Of a stretch of 64,000 nucleotides of DNA, positions 24,528 to 33,035 are shown piece by piece. A model generated the notes under the pieces. The model was not told the DNA's origin and did not search any database. It was given only the letters and a program-made list of their open reading frames with translations. The position numbers and the translations under genes are program-made. This DNA comes from JBHGAV01 sp041946685 (GTDB taxonomy: Bacteria; Acidobacteriota; Terriglobia; Bryobacterales; Bryobacteraceae). How positions within the stretch are numbered: position 1 is the first letter of the stretch; the number at the start of each line of letters is the position of its first letter. The stretch is from NCBI GenBank assembly GCA_041946685.1, contig JBHGAV010000005.1, positions 50,610-114,609 of the forward strand, given 5' to 3'.

Positions 24528-25532
24528 TTGCCTGAGTTTCGGAAGGATCCCATCACCGGCCGCTGGGTGATCGTGGCCGTGGACCGCGCCATGCGTCCCA
24601 CGGATTTTGTTCGCGACCACGTGGCGCCCGTAGGAGGCCGTTTCTGCCCCTTGTGCCCCGGACACGAGGACAAGACCCCCCCGGAGGTTCTGGCGTACCG
24701 GCCAAGCGGCGGACCTGCCAACGGAGGGGGCTGGAGCCTGCGCGTCGTCCCCAACAAGTTCCCCGCCCTGCGCGTCGAAGGCGACCTGAGCCGGCAAGGG
24801 GAAGGGCTCTACGACAAGATGAACGGCATAGGCGCCCACGAGCTGGTCATCGAGACGCCGGACCACATGCTCACCATGGGAGAGCTGACGGACAAGCAGG
24901 TGGAGGACGTCTTCTGGGCCGTCCGTGACCGCATCGTGGATCTTCGCAAGGACTTCCGGCTGCGCTATATCATTGTCTTCAAGAATCACGGCGACGGCGC
25001 GGGGGCCCTGCTGGAGCACAGCCACTCGCAGATCGTGGCGCTGCCCGTGGTGCCCAAGCGAATGACCGAGGAACTGGATGGGGCCAAGCGCTACTACGAT
25101 TTCCGCGAGCGGTGCATCTACTGCGACATCATCCGGCAGGACGTCGAAGGCGGCGCCCGCGTGGTGCTGGACACGGAGCATTTCGTGGCGATCTCGCCCT
25201 ACGCCGCAAGGTTTCCTTTCGAGACCTGGGTGCTTCCCAAGAAGCATGTTTCCCACTTCGAGAATATCGAGATACCTGAGGTGCGGAACCTCGGCTGGAT
25301 CCAGCGGGCGGTCATCCGCAAACTGGACAAGGTCCTGGAAAAGCCCGCCTACAACCTGATGATTCACAGCGCTCCGATCCAGGACAGCGCCATGGCCCAC
25401 TACCACTGGCACATCGAGATCATCCCCAAGCTCACCAAGGTCGCCGGTTTCGAGTGGGGAACGGGCTTTTACATCAACCCCACTCCGCCGGAGGAAGCAG
25501 CGAGATTCCTGCGCGAAGCTGGCCTGGTCTGA
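24528..25532 (+). CDS. galT: Galactose-1-phosphate uridylyltransferase
   Basis: 334 residues starting at TTG 24528, supported by GAGGAGGA 8 bases upstream and by the family N-terminus PEFRKDPITGRWVIVA. The enzyme exchanges UMP between UDP-glucose and galactose 1-phosphate. It has the zinc-type cysteine pairs CPLCPGHE and CIYCDII, the HIT-like catalytic region EHSHSQIVALP (usual HPHGQ, here His-Ser-His-Ser-Gln), and HYHWHIEIIP near the C-terminus. The Pro to Ser and Gly to Ser changes in the active-site loop are common in short bacterial homologues. No other Leloir gene is adjacent. Confidence 0.9.
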   Translation: MPEFRKDPITGRWVIVAVDRAMRPTDFVRDHVAPVGGRFCPLCPGHEDKTPPEVLAYRPSGGPANGGGWSLRVVPNKFPALRVEGDLSRQGEGLYDKMNGIGAHELVIETPDHMLTMGELTDKQVEDVFWAVRDRIVDLRKDFRLRYIIVFKNHGDGAGALLEHSHSQIVALPVVPKRMTEELDGAKRYYDFRERCIYCDIIRQDVEGGARVVLDTEHFVAISPYAARFPFETWVLPKKHVSHFENIEIPEVRNLGWIQRAVIRKLDKVLEKPAYNLMIHSAPIQDSAMAHYHWHIEIIPKLTKVAGFEWGTGFYINPTPPEEAARFLREAGLV

Positions 25533-25538
25533 AGTCTC

Positions 25539-26924
25539 CTACGATGCCGGGAATATCTTTCCCGGGTTGCAGAGGTCGCGGGGGTCCAAGGCGTCGTGGA
25601 CGGCTTTCTGGACGGCGATCTCGTCGGCGGTGAAGACGACCTTCATGTCCTGCATCTTCTCGATGCCGATGCCGTGCTCGCCGGAAATGGTCCCGCCCGC
25701 CTTCACGCAGGCGGCAAGAATCTCAGATCCAGCCTTCAGCGCCTTGTCCGTGTTCCCCGGCACGCTGTCGTGGTAACAGATGAGCGGGTGCAGGTTGCCG
25801 TCGCCGGCGTGAAACACGTTGGCGATGGTCAGGTCGTACTTCCTGCCGACGGAGCCGACTTCCTCCAGCACCTCGGTCAGCTTCGACCGCGGAATCACGC
25901 CGTCCTGCACGACGTAGCTGGGGGCGAGGTTGCCGGCCGCGCCGAACGCCCCCTTCCGGTTGGTCCACCAGGCCAGCCGCTCCTCGGCACTCCGGGCCGG
26001 GCGCACCTCCGTACAGCCCGCCTCCCGGCAGATCTTCAGGATGGCCTCCACCTGGGCGTCCAGGCCCGCGCTCAGCCCGTCCACATCGATCAGGAGGACC
26101 GCCTCCTGGCCTTCGGGATAACCCACCCGAAGCGGACCCCGTTCCACGGCGACGATGGCATTCCTGTCCATGATCTCCAGCGCGCCGGGCAGGATTCCCG
26201 CCGCGATCACGCCCGAAACTGCGTCGGAAGCCTGGCTGATCGAATCGAACAAGGCCATGACCGTCTTGAAACCCTGCGGCCGCCGCGACAGCCGGACCGT
26301 CACCTCGGTGACGATCCCCATTGTCCCCTCGGACCCCACCATCAGCCCGACCAGGTCATAGCCGGGCGAATCCGGCGTCTTGCCGCCCAACCGGACGACA
26401 TCCCCCTCCGGAGTGACCACGGTCAGGCCCAGGACGTGGTTCATGGTCACGCCGTACTTGAGGCAATGCGCGCCTCCGGCGTTCTCGGCCACGTTGCCCC
26501 CGATGGTGCACACCGGCTGGCTGGAAGGATCCGGGGCATAGTAGAATCCCTTGTCCTGCACCATCTGGGTGATCTTGAGGTTCGGAAAACCCGCTTCGAG
26601 GACCGCAACGCGGCTTCTTAAGTCTAATTCCAGCAAATGGTTGAGCCTGGAAAGCCCAATCATCACTTCACCATTCATGGGCACCACGCCGCTTGACAGC
26701 CCCGTGCCCGCGCCGCGCGGGATGAAGGCGATGCCGCAGCCGGCCAACAGTCTCACAATCCTTGCTACCTCGTCCGTACTCTCCGGAAGGACCACAATCC
26801 TCGGCGTCTTCTTGAAGATTGTGTTCCCATCGCATTCATAGGCGCGGAGCTCCGAATCATCGGTTAGAACAAAACGAGGCCCGACGATGGCCCGTAGCTC
26901 CGCCGCCAGGCGTCTGTCATCCAT
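25539..26924 (-). CDS. glcD: Glycolate oxidase FAD subunit GlcD
   Basis: 461 residues from ATG 26924 (ATG 26933 or 26942 also in frame). FAD-binding type 4 domain with PRGAGTGLSSGVVP, GGNVAENAGGAHCLKYG and GYDLVGLMVGSEGTMGIVTE, and the C-terminal FAD-linked oxidase domain with NVFHAGDGNLHP and GEHGIGIEK. It oxidises glycolate or D-lactate to the keto acid and passes electrons through GlcE/GlcF to quinones at the inner membrane. The chosen start has a run of six G about 10 bases upstream. It overlaps glcF and ends 6 bases from convergent galT. Confidence 0.94.
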   Translation of the reverse strand: MDDRRLAAELRAIVGPRFVLTDDSELRAYECDGNTIFKKTPRIVVLPESTDEVARIVRLLAGCGIAFIPRGAGTGLSSGVVPMNGEVMIGLSRLNHLLELDLRSRVAVLEAGFPNLKITQMVQDKGFYYAPDPSSQPVCTIGGNVAENAGGAHCLKYGVTMNHVLGLTVVTPEGDVVRLGGKTPDSPGYDLVGLMVGSEGTMGIVTEVTVRLSRRPQGFKTVMALFDSISQASDAVSGVIAAGILPGALEIMDRNAIVAVERGPLRVGYPEGQEAVLLIDVDGLSAGLDAQVEAILKICREAGCTEVRPARSAEERLAWWTNRKGAFGAAGNLAPSYVVQDGVIPRSKLTEVLEEVGSVGRKYDLTIANVFHAGDGNLHPLICYHDSVPGNTDKALKAGSEILAACVKAGGTISGEHGIGIEKMQDMKVVFTADEIAVQKAVHDALDPRDLCNPGKIFPAS

Positions 26925-28197
26925 GGTTGCCATTCCCCCCATAGGCCCTGTCCAGCAGATCCACCACGTGCACGACCTCCACTTCAGGTCCGTACTGGCG
27001 CACCCCCAGCCGGAGCTGCATCATGCAGCCGGCATTCCCGGTGGCGACGGCCTGGGCCCCCGTCGCGGCGATGTCGCCCATCTTTTTCTTTAGCAGGGCG
27101 TCGGCCATCTCCGGCTGCACCAGGTTATAGATGCCCGCCGACCCGCAACAGGTGTCGGAATCCTTCAGGCTCACCAGTTCCAGCCCCGGAATCTGCGCCA
27201 GAAGCTTGCGCGGCTGGAGCCGGATGCCCTGGCCGTGGGCCAGGTGGCAGGCATCCTGGTACGCTACCGTGAGCGGCACGGGATTGGGCGGCGGAACCAG
27301 GTCTATGGCCGCCAGGAACTCGGAAATGTCACGCACCTTGGCCACAAACTCCCGGGCCTTGCCGGCATAGACGGGGTCCTCGGCCAGCAGGTGGCCGTAT
27401 TCCTTGAGGGTCGACCCGCAGCCCGCGGCGTTGGTGATATAAGAGTCGGCGCCGGTCGCCAGGAACACATCGATGTTCCGGCGGGCCTGCCGCCGGGCCT
27501 GCTCCAGGTCGCCGAGGTGGAAGGCCAGCCCGCCGCAGCAGCACTGCCCGGCAGGAACGCTAACCTGGCAGCCATTGGCAGTGAGCACGCGTATTGTGGC
27601 CTCGTTGGTAGGCCCGAACATGACGTCGCTGACGCAGCCCTGAAGAAACGCCACCTTGTAGCGCGGCACGGCCTTGGCAGGAACCAGCTCCGGCACAACG
27701 TCGCTCGCGAATCGGTCAGGCACACGGGCGGCCTGCGCCACGGCGGCCAAGCGGCCGCGGAGAATGCCGAGACCAGCGGCGAGCCGATCCAGGCCGAGTT
27801 TCTGCGTCAGCCGCAGGGCCCGGGCCACAGCCCGCAGGCGGGCCGGATTGGAAAAGACGCCCCGCAAAAAGAAACTGCGAAGCCATGAGTCGAGGAAGGA
27901 GCGTTTCCGCGCCGCCTCAAGCTGCATGCGCGCATCCTCGATGATCCGGCCGTACTTGACCCCAGCCGGACAGGCGGCTTCACAGGCCCGGCAGTCGAGG
28001 CAGAGGTCGAGGTGGGCCAACACCTTCTCCGACGCATGCATGCCGTCGGCGATGTTCCGTATCAGGTAAAGCCGGCCGCGGGGGGAATCGTCCTCGATAC
28101 CCAACTGGTCGTAGGTGGGGCAGACCGCCAGACAGAAGCCGCAGTGCACGCAACTGCTCATGCTCCTGCGCGCCAGCTCGCTCAACTGGAGGCTCAT
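26917..28197 (-). CDS. glcF: Glycolate oxidase iron-sulfur subunit GlcF
   Basis: 426 residues. Two [4Fe-4S] motifs near the N-terminus (SSCVHCGFCLAVCP and CLDCRACEAACP) are followed by two CCG domains, ending in QCCCGGLAFHLGD and DTCCGSAGIYN, as in GlcF and heterodisulfide reductase-type subunits. It relays electrons from GlcD/GlcE toward the quinone pool. ATG 28197 overlaps the glcE stop (ATGA); a longer open frame upstream would run inside glcE and was rejected. It overlaps the glcD start downstream. The gene order is glcE-glcF-glcD. Confidence 0.94.
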   Translation of the reverse strand: MSLQLSELARRSMSSCVHCGFCLAVCPTYDQLGIEDDSPRGRLYLIRNIADGMHASEKVLAHLDLCLDCRACEAACPAGVKYGRIIEDARMQLEAARKRSFLDSWLRSFFLRGVFSNPARLRAVARALRLTQKLGLDRLAAGLGILRGRLAAVAQAARVPDRFASDVVPELVPAKAVPRYKVAFLQGCVSDVMFGPTNEATIRVLTANGCQVSVPAGQCCCGGLAFHLGDLEQARRQARRNIDVFLATGADSYITNAAGCGSTLKEYGHLLAEDPVYAGKAREFVAKVRDISEFLAAIDLVPPPNPVPLTVAYQDACHLAHGQGIRLQPRKLLAQIPGLELVSLKDSDTCCGSAGIYNLVQPEMADALLKKKMGDIAATGAQAVATGNAGCMMQLRLGVRQYGPEVEVVHVVDLLDRAYGGNGNHG

Positions 28198-29381
28198 CAG
28201 ATCCCCCCCACATAGCGGCCGCGGTTCAGGACACGGCCGGGATCGAAGGTCTGCTTGATGCGCTCGGCCAGCCTCCACTCGGGCCTCGCCTCCCCCCAAA
28301 CATTTACGCGCCGGCGAAGCGGGACCGGCCCGGATTCCAGCACCGCCTGCTCCGGAAAGCCCTCTTCTTCTCCGAACCCGTAGAGCAGGACCATGCCGCT
28401 CGCCACGTGCGCGAGGGCGGTTCCGCGGAGGAGGCGGGGGAGGTCCCCGATCAGCGCACTGACGCGGGCACGCCAGCTTGCGCCGAAGCGCTGATCGAAG
28501 TTGGTCAGGCTGTCCCAGAAGGCGGCCTCGCCGGCGCCGGCAATCGTCGAGGCGCCGTCCTGGCCCTGTACAATCTGCGCAAGCCGCTGCACCTGGTAGG
28601 CGTTGTTCTCGGGGCTCTCTTCGAGAGCCAGCGCCAGGCAGTATGCGCCGGGCGCCTCCAGGCGCCGGGCGGCCTCCGGGCTCAGCAAAGTGATGGCGGC
28701 GGGCAGCAGTTCCGAGCCCAGAACGGTCTCCGCCGCGCCAACAGCCCTCTCCGCGTCGCGAAAACCGTACAACAGGGTTCTCGTGTCCGCGGGCAGGGGC
28801 CGGAGCCGCAGCGAAACTTCCGTCACAATCCCAAGAGTTCCCAGCGAACCGATAACCAGCCGGGTGAGGTCGTAGCCAGCCACGTTCTTGACCACCTTGC
28901 CCCCCGCCCGGATGACGCGTCCGTTCGGCAGGGCAAGGCGAACGCCCAGGACCAAGTCCCGCACACCGCCGTACGCGGCGCGGCGGGGACCCGAACTGGC
29001 CGTGGCCACCACGCCTCCGACGGTCGCCTGAGCGGAACGCGGGGGATCCAGAGGGAAGGTCTGGCCGCGCTTGGCCGTGAGGGCCTGCAAGTCGGCGAGG
29101 CGCATGCCGGCCTGGACCGTGATCGTCATGTCGGCGGGCACATACTCGACGACCTCCTTCAAGCGCTCCAGCGAAACGACCAGATCGGCCCTGGAGAGAG
29201 GCGAGCCGTAATCCTGCTTGGTGCCGGCCCCCCAGGGGATGACGACCTTGCCGGCTGCCGCCGCCTGTTGCAGGAGCGAGGCGACCTCCTGTTCGGTCGA
29301 AGGCAACGCGACCCCGCGCGGCACAAGGCCATCGACGGCGTACCGCGCCGTGGCCTGAGAATCCTCCAGGACGGTAGTCAG
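28197..29381 (-). CDS. glcE: Glycolate oxidase FAD subunit GlcE, probable CTG start
   Basis: About 394 residues. FAD-binding motifs PWGAGTKQDYG, GGVVATASSGPRRAAYGGVRD and GGKVVKNVAGYDLTRLVIGSLGTLGIV identify GlcE, which forms an FAD complex with GlcD. The first canonical start codon is GTG 29324, but the frame stays open upstream and encodes LTTVLEDSQATARYAVDGLVP, which contains the Y-x-V-D-G-x-x-P element normally present in this family. A CTG at 29381 has AAGGGGGGAA 6-8 bases upstream, so I take it as the start. If the start is GTG 29324, the protein is 375 residues. It is the first gene of glcEFD. Confidence 0.85.
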   Translation of the reverse strand: MTTVLEDSQATARYAVDGLVPRGVALPSTEQEVASLLQQAAAAGKVVIPWGAGTKQDYGSPLSRADLVVSLERLKEVVEYVPADMTITVQAGMRLADLQALTAKRGQTFPLDPPRSAQATVGGVVATASSGPRRAAYGGVRDLVLGVRLALPNGRVIRAGGKVVKNVAGYDLTRLVIGSLGTLGIVTEVSLRLRPLPADTRTLLYGFRDAERAVGAAETVLGSELLPAAITLLSPEAARRLEAPGAYCLALALEESPENNAYQVQRLAQIVQGQDGASTIAGAGEAAFWDSLTNFDQRFGASWRARVSALIGDLPRLLRGTALAHVASGMVLLYGFGEEEGFPEQAVLESGPVPLRRRVNVWGEARPEWRLAERIKQTFDPGRVLNRGRYVGGI

Positions 29382-29439
29382 CGCAGCTTCCCCCCTTTCG
29401 TCAGGATGGAAACAGGATCAACAATTCTACTCCAGCCGG

Positions 29440-30171
29440 CTACTTGAGGCTCAAGCCGCCGTCGACCGCCAGGATCTGGCCCGTCACGAAATTGGACGCC
29501 TTGAGAAAGTACACCACGGCGTCCGCAATCTCCTCGGATGTTCCGCCGCGCTGGGCCGGCGTATCTCCGATCATCGCCATTCCTTCGGAATCGATGTCGT
29601 GGAAGGGGACGACGCCGGGCGCGACCGAGTTCACGGTAATCCCCGGCGCGAGCGCCTTCGCCATGGCGCGCGTGAGCATGATCACGCCCGCCTTGGACGT
29701 CGAATAGTGGACCCTCTGCGCCCAGGGCCGTATGCCCCCGAGGGAACTGATGTTGACGATGCGCCCTTCCCCGGCCTTCTTCATGCGCAGGGCGGCTTCC
29801 TTGGCGCAGAAGAAAACCGCCTTGAGATTCACGTCAAGCATGAAATCCCATTCCTGTTCGGTCAGCTCCAGCATGTCCCGCCGCGTGAAGCGGGCGGCGT
29901 TGTTGACCAATCCGTAAATGCCGCCCAGCCTGTCCTCCAGATCGGCGAACATGGCTTCGATCTCGGAGACGCGCTCCAGATTCGCGCGAAACAGGGGCGC
30001 GCCGCCGCACTGCTGCGACGTCTCCCGCGCTTCTGTTTCCGACCTGTGGTAATGAATGGCGACGCGCGCCCCTTCGCGCGCCAGCCGCAGGGCGATCCCG
30101 CGGCCAATGCGCTTGGCGCCCCCGGTGACCAGGACAACTTTCCCCGTAAGACTAGACGGTTGGCTCTCCAT
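29440..30171 (-). CDS. Short-chain dehydrogenase/reductase
   Basis: 243 residues. Classical SDR features: VLVTGGAKRIGRGIALRLA (TGxxxGxG), NNAARF, the catalytic Ser in VNISSLGG, and YSTSK with the catalytic Tyr and Lys. The C-terminus EIADAVVYFLKASNFVTGQILAVDGG is typical of FabG-like or pteridine reductase-like SDRs; the T-G-G-A-K-R-I-G start favours the latter. ATG 30171 has a GGAGG at suitable distance. The 5' end overlaps the end of the MFS gene by 20 bases, making mazG-MFS-SDR one transcription unit. Confidence 0.9.
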   Translation of the reverse strand: MESQPSSLTGKVVLVTGGAKRIGRGIALRLAREGARVAIHYHRSETEARETSQQCGGAPLFRANLERVSEIEAMFADLEDRLGGIYGLVNNAARFTRRDMLELTEQEWDFMLDVNLKAVFFCAKEAALRMKKAGEGRIVNISSLGGIRPWAQRVHYSTSKAGVIMLTRAMAKALAPGITVNSVAPGVVPFHDIDSEGMAMIGDTPAQRGGTSEEIADAVVYFLKASNFVTGQILAVDGGLSLK

Positions 30172-31480
30172 GCACTTCCACCTCCTGCGGTTGAACGCCC
30201 GCTGCCGACGGTTCGGGCAGCCGCCCCGCCAGATTGAGCCAGCTCCAGAACAGCGCGGTCGAGGAGCTGAACACACCCGACCAGACACCGATCACACGCG
30301 GGCTCACCGACTCGGATGCAATCCCCGCCGCCATCATTGAAACCATCATTGTGGACCATACCATGGATTCCATGGTGGCGAAGACGCGCCCCCGGTATTC
30401 ATCCGGGACGTGCCGCAGCAGTTGCGCGAAATTCAGCACGCTGCTTACGGCGACCGCCGCACGCGACAAAGCGATGAAGAACAGGGCGGCCCAGTACTGC
30501 TCCATCAAGCTGAAGAGCACGTAGGCGCCACCGTGCACCACGTAGCAGATGGAGATCGTCCACTTGTACTTCGCGAAGCTCAACCGCGAGCCCAGCCAAT
30601 GGGCCAGCATCCCTCCCAGGACGAGACCGACTCCGGCGAAGCTCCATATGGTGCCGATTCCCGCCGCGCCCCGCTGGAAGACCACTTCTCCGAAAAGGGT
30701 GAAGAGAATCTGCGCCGCTCCTCCCCCGCTAGCCCAGCCGATGTTGATCAGCGCCAGCCCGACGATCAGAGGATTCTGGCGCATGTACCGCAGACCCTCG
30801 GTGTACTCGTGCCAGGGGCGCACGACCTCGGCCTCCGTGAGCGAGGTGCGTCTAGCCCGGAAACCCGCCGTGACCTTTAGCCGCGAGATCGACCAGGCAG
30901 AAAACAGAAAGGACGCGGCATTCACCAGAAACGCCCACTCCCAGCCGAAGCGGCTCACGGCCACCCCGGCGGCAAGGGCGCCTACGGTCAGCGTCGCCCA
31001 CTGCGTGGTCTGCGTCACCGAGTTGGCGGTGTGAAGCTCCTCGCGGCTGGCGATGACCGGCAGCACGGAGGAGCGGCCGCTGGTGAAGAACGGCGAGGCG
31101 AACATCAGAAGACCGCTGAGCAGATAGAGCAGCCAGGCGCTGTGGTTTCGGACGGTCAGTATGAAGAGCGCCGCAACCGTGGCCCGCGCCAGGTCGCTCA
31201 GAATCATGATGCGCTTGCGGTCCATCCGGTCCAGCAGGACGCCCGCCAGCGGTCCGGCCATCACCATGGGGATGGCCCGCGCCATCATCACTCCCGTAAC
31301 AACCATGCCGGAGCCCGTAGTCTCGAGCGCCAGGCTGAAAACGGCGACGTTGTTGAAATGGTCGCCGATCTCGCTGACGATCTGGCCGAGCCACGTGTAG
31401 CGGTAGTTGCGGTTCCTGCTGAGGAGGGTCCGGAAGGAAGGGGCTCCGGCAGCCAGGGTCTGGCCGCTCGGAGCGCTCAT
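30152..31480 (-). CDS. MFS transporter (EntS/MFS_3-like)
   Basis: 442 residues with about 12 membrane segments. The N-terminal LLSRNRNYRYTWLGQIVSEIGDHFNNVAVF and the cytoplasmic loop LLDRMDRKRIMILSDL fit the MFS_3 group that includes the enterobactin exporter EntS. Substrate cannot be inferred. ATG 31480 was chosen because its ATGA overlap with the mazG stop and the usual N-terminus agree. It lies between mazG and an SDR, with overlaps on both sides; nothing in the neighbours suggests siderophore synthesis. Confidence 0.88.
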   Translation of the reverse strand: MSAPSGQTLAAGAPSFRTLLSRNRNYRYTWLGQIVSEIGDHFNNVAVFSLALETTGSGMVVTGVMMARAIPMVMAGPLAGVLLDRMDRKRIMILSDLARATVAALFILTVRNHSAWLLYLLSGLLMFASPFFTSGRSSVLPVIASREELHTANSVTQTTQWATLTVGALAAGVAVSRFGWEWAFLVNAASFLFSAWSISRLKVTAGFRARRTSLTEAEVVRPWHEYTEGLRYMRQNPLIVGLALINIGWASGGGAAQILFTLFGEVVFQRGAAGIGTIWSFAGVGLVLGGMLAHWLGSRLSFAKYKWTISICYVVHGGAYVLFSLMEQYWAALFFIALSRAAVAVSSVLNFAQLLRHVPDEYRGRVFATMESMVWSTMMVSMMAAGIASESVSPRVIGVWSGVFSSSTALFWSWLNLAGRLPEPSAAGVQPQEVEVHGEPTV

Positions 31481-32283
31481 GGGCGGTTCTTGGCCTCCTC
31501 CCACAACCTGTCCATCTCCTGGAGGGTCGCGCCCGCGAGGGTCTTGCCCTGGCCGGCGAGGCCTCGCTCCACGTATCCAAAGCGTTCCCGGAACTTGTGG
31601 TTGGTCAGGCGCAACGCCTGCTCGGCGTCCACCTTGAGCGATCGCGCCAGGTTCACCAGCACAAACAGCAGGTCGCCGATCTCCTGGCAGATCTCCTCGG
31701 GAGACTGCCCTTCCCTGGCCTCGCGTAGCTCGTTCAGTTCCTCGTCTAGTTTCGCCAGCACCTGGTCAGGGTCCTCCCAGTCGAAGCCGACCGAGGCCGC
31801 GCGCGAGGTGAGCTGTTGGGCCTCCACCAGCGCCGGCTGGGAGCGGGAGATGCCGTCGAGCAATCCGCCCTCGCGCTGGTTGTTCCCGCTCTTCTCATGG
31901 CGCTTGATCTGGTCCCAGCGCGCCTTGACCTGTTCCGGCGTCTTGGCATCGCCGCCGGCAAACACGTGCGGGTGCCGCCGAATGAGCTTCTCGACGATGG
32001 CGTCGAGGGAGTCTTCGATGGTGAAGCGGCCTTGCTCGGAGGCCATCTCAGCGAAGAAGACCGCCTGAAGCATGAGGTCGCCGAGTTCCTCGGCGAGCCC
32101 TTGCCAGTCCCGGGCATCAACGGCATCGAGCACCTCGTAGGTTTCCTCGAGCAGGTAGGGCTTGATCGAGTCGAAGGTCTGCTCACGGTCCCAGGGGCAG
32201 CCTCCGGGCGCTCGCAGGCGGGCCATGGTCTCAACAAGGCGCAGGAACTTGTCTCCCGCGGCGGCACGAATCTCAGGTGGCAT
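31477..32283 (-). CDS. mazG: Nucleoside triphosphate pyrophosphohydrolase MazG
   Basis: 268 residues. Two MazG domains in tandem: the first with CPWDREQTFDSIKPYLLEETYEVLDAV and EELGDLMLQAVFFAEMA, the second with LDEELNELREA and QEIGDLLFVLVNLAR. The E-E-x-x-E...E-L-G-D-L motifs bind magnesium. The enzyme hydrolyses (d)NTPs to monophosphates and pyrophosphate and cleans noncanonical nucleotides. Its length is that of E. coli MazG. It leads a unit that continues into the MFS and SDR genes by overlap. Confidence 0.94.
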   Translation of the reverse strand: MPPEIRAAAGDKFLRLVETMARLRAPGGCPWDREQTFDSIKPYLLEETYEVLDAVDARDWQGLAEELGDLMLQAVFFAEMASEQGRFTIEDSLDAIVEKLIRRHPHVFAGGDAKTPEQVKARWDQIKRHEKSGNNQREGGLLDGISRSQPALVEAQQLTSRAASVGFDWEDPDQVLAKLDEELNELREAREGQSPEEICQEIGDLLFVLVNLARSLKVDAEQALRLTNHKFRERFGYVERGLAGQGKTLAGATLQEMDRLWEEAKNRP

Positions 32284-32666
32284 GGGGCGGCGGAAACCAG
32301 AAGATGTCTGACTACTTCAATTTACCACACGCGGTCTCGGGCTCTCGCCGGGAGACCTCAAGCGGCTTTCCGGCGACGCGTCCCCGGCTCACCGCACACG
32401 CGGGCGTACGTCTCCATGTTGCGTATCAACCGGTCAAGTAGAAGCCTACGGCGATACAGAGACTCAAGCTCAGCCTCTATGTTTGGGCCTTTCCTTGGGG
32501 GAGGGTACTGGATCGTAGACACCATGGTATAGATGTACTAGAACTAACTTCGTATCCACAACCCCACAAATGGGATATTCTGTATGGCAATATGGGCCTA
32601 CTCTCCAACTTTTTTGCGGGTATAGGCCCTCCGATGCCGGCAAAAGCCTATGTGCTGACGGCCCAC
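32284..32666. other. Gene-poor gap with one small ORF
   Basis: This 383-base gap between mazG and the lipoprotein gene holds the 55-codon frame at 32358-32525 on the minus strand. The rest (32526-32666) is comparatively AT-rich. It contains a weak repeat GGGCCTA/TAGGCCC spanning about 32595-32634, which could form a hairpin behind the operon that ends at 32667. I see no RNA gene. Confidence 0.4.
32358..32525 (-). CDS. Small hypothetical protein, 55 residues
   Basis: ATG 32525 to TGA 32358 encodes a 55-residue protein beginning MVSTIQYPPPRKGPNIEAEL. Its centre is a charged amphipathic helix (ELESLYRRRLLLDRLIRNMETYAR) and its end is basic (TRRRKAA). There is no signal peptide or membrane segment. 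I do not know its function; the helix with E/L/R spacing suggests a short coiled coil. Two bases of TA-rich sequence and no clear ribosome site precede it. It lies alone between two minus-strand operons. Comparison with related genomes would settle whether it is conserved. Confidence 0.42.
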   Translation of the reverse strand: MVSTIQYPPPRKGPNIEAELESLYRRRLLLDRLIRNMETYARVCGEPGTRRRKAA

Positions 32667-33035
32667 CTAGGGAACCCTTCTCGCGGTGATGTCCCAGGAG
32701 CGCTCGGCTCCGGGCATGAAGACCCTGAACCGAATCTCGTCGCCAAAAACACGCCCCTGGTAGGTCATCGTAGTCTCGCGTTTGCCCCACGTTCGGGCGA
32801 TGACGAACGACAGCTTGTCTCCACTGACCTTCCCATCCCGGAGAGGCATCACGTCTTCTCCACTGCCGAGAGTGCCGGTCAGGCTTTCGCCCTCTTGCTT
32901 CAGGGTGAGCGTGTACTGTGTCCTCCCGCCGGATGCCGCCATCTCCCACTGCCACTTCCCGCTCAGGTCGTCGCAGCAGGCCGTCACGGCAAAGGCCAAC
33001 AGCAGCAGCGCCAGCAAGCCTCGATGAGCCGTCAT
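32667..33035 (-). CDS. Small putative lipoprotein
   Basis: 122 residues starting MTAHRGLLALLLLAFAVTACCDD, a lipoprotein-type signal with V-T-A-C before the lipidated Cys. The mature part opens LSGKWQWEMAASGG and continues with antiparallel beta strands (QYTLTLKQEGESLTGTL, KVSGDKLSFVI, MTYQGRVFGDEIRFRV). This is the lipocalin-like or DUF-type beta-barrel pattern common in Acidobacteria next to secreted sugar enzymes. It probably sits in the periplasm on a membrane anchor. The start overlaps the AKR-like gene stop by ATGA, so the two are co-expressed. Confidence 0.75.
   Translation of the reverse strand: MTAHRGLLALLLLAFAVTACCDDLSGKWQWEMAASGGRTQYTLTLKQEGESLTGTLGSGEDVMPLRDGKVSGDKLSFVIARTWGKRETTMTYQGRVFGDEIRFRVFMPGAERSWDITARRVP

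Noticed and set aside
32595..32634. GGGCCTA/TAGGCCC as a terminator
   Set aside because: Seven-base stem with a loop of more than 20 bases; too weak to call as a separate feature, mentioned only within the gap entry.
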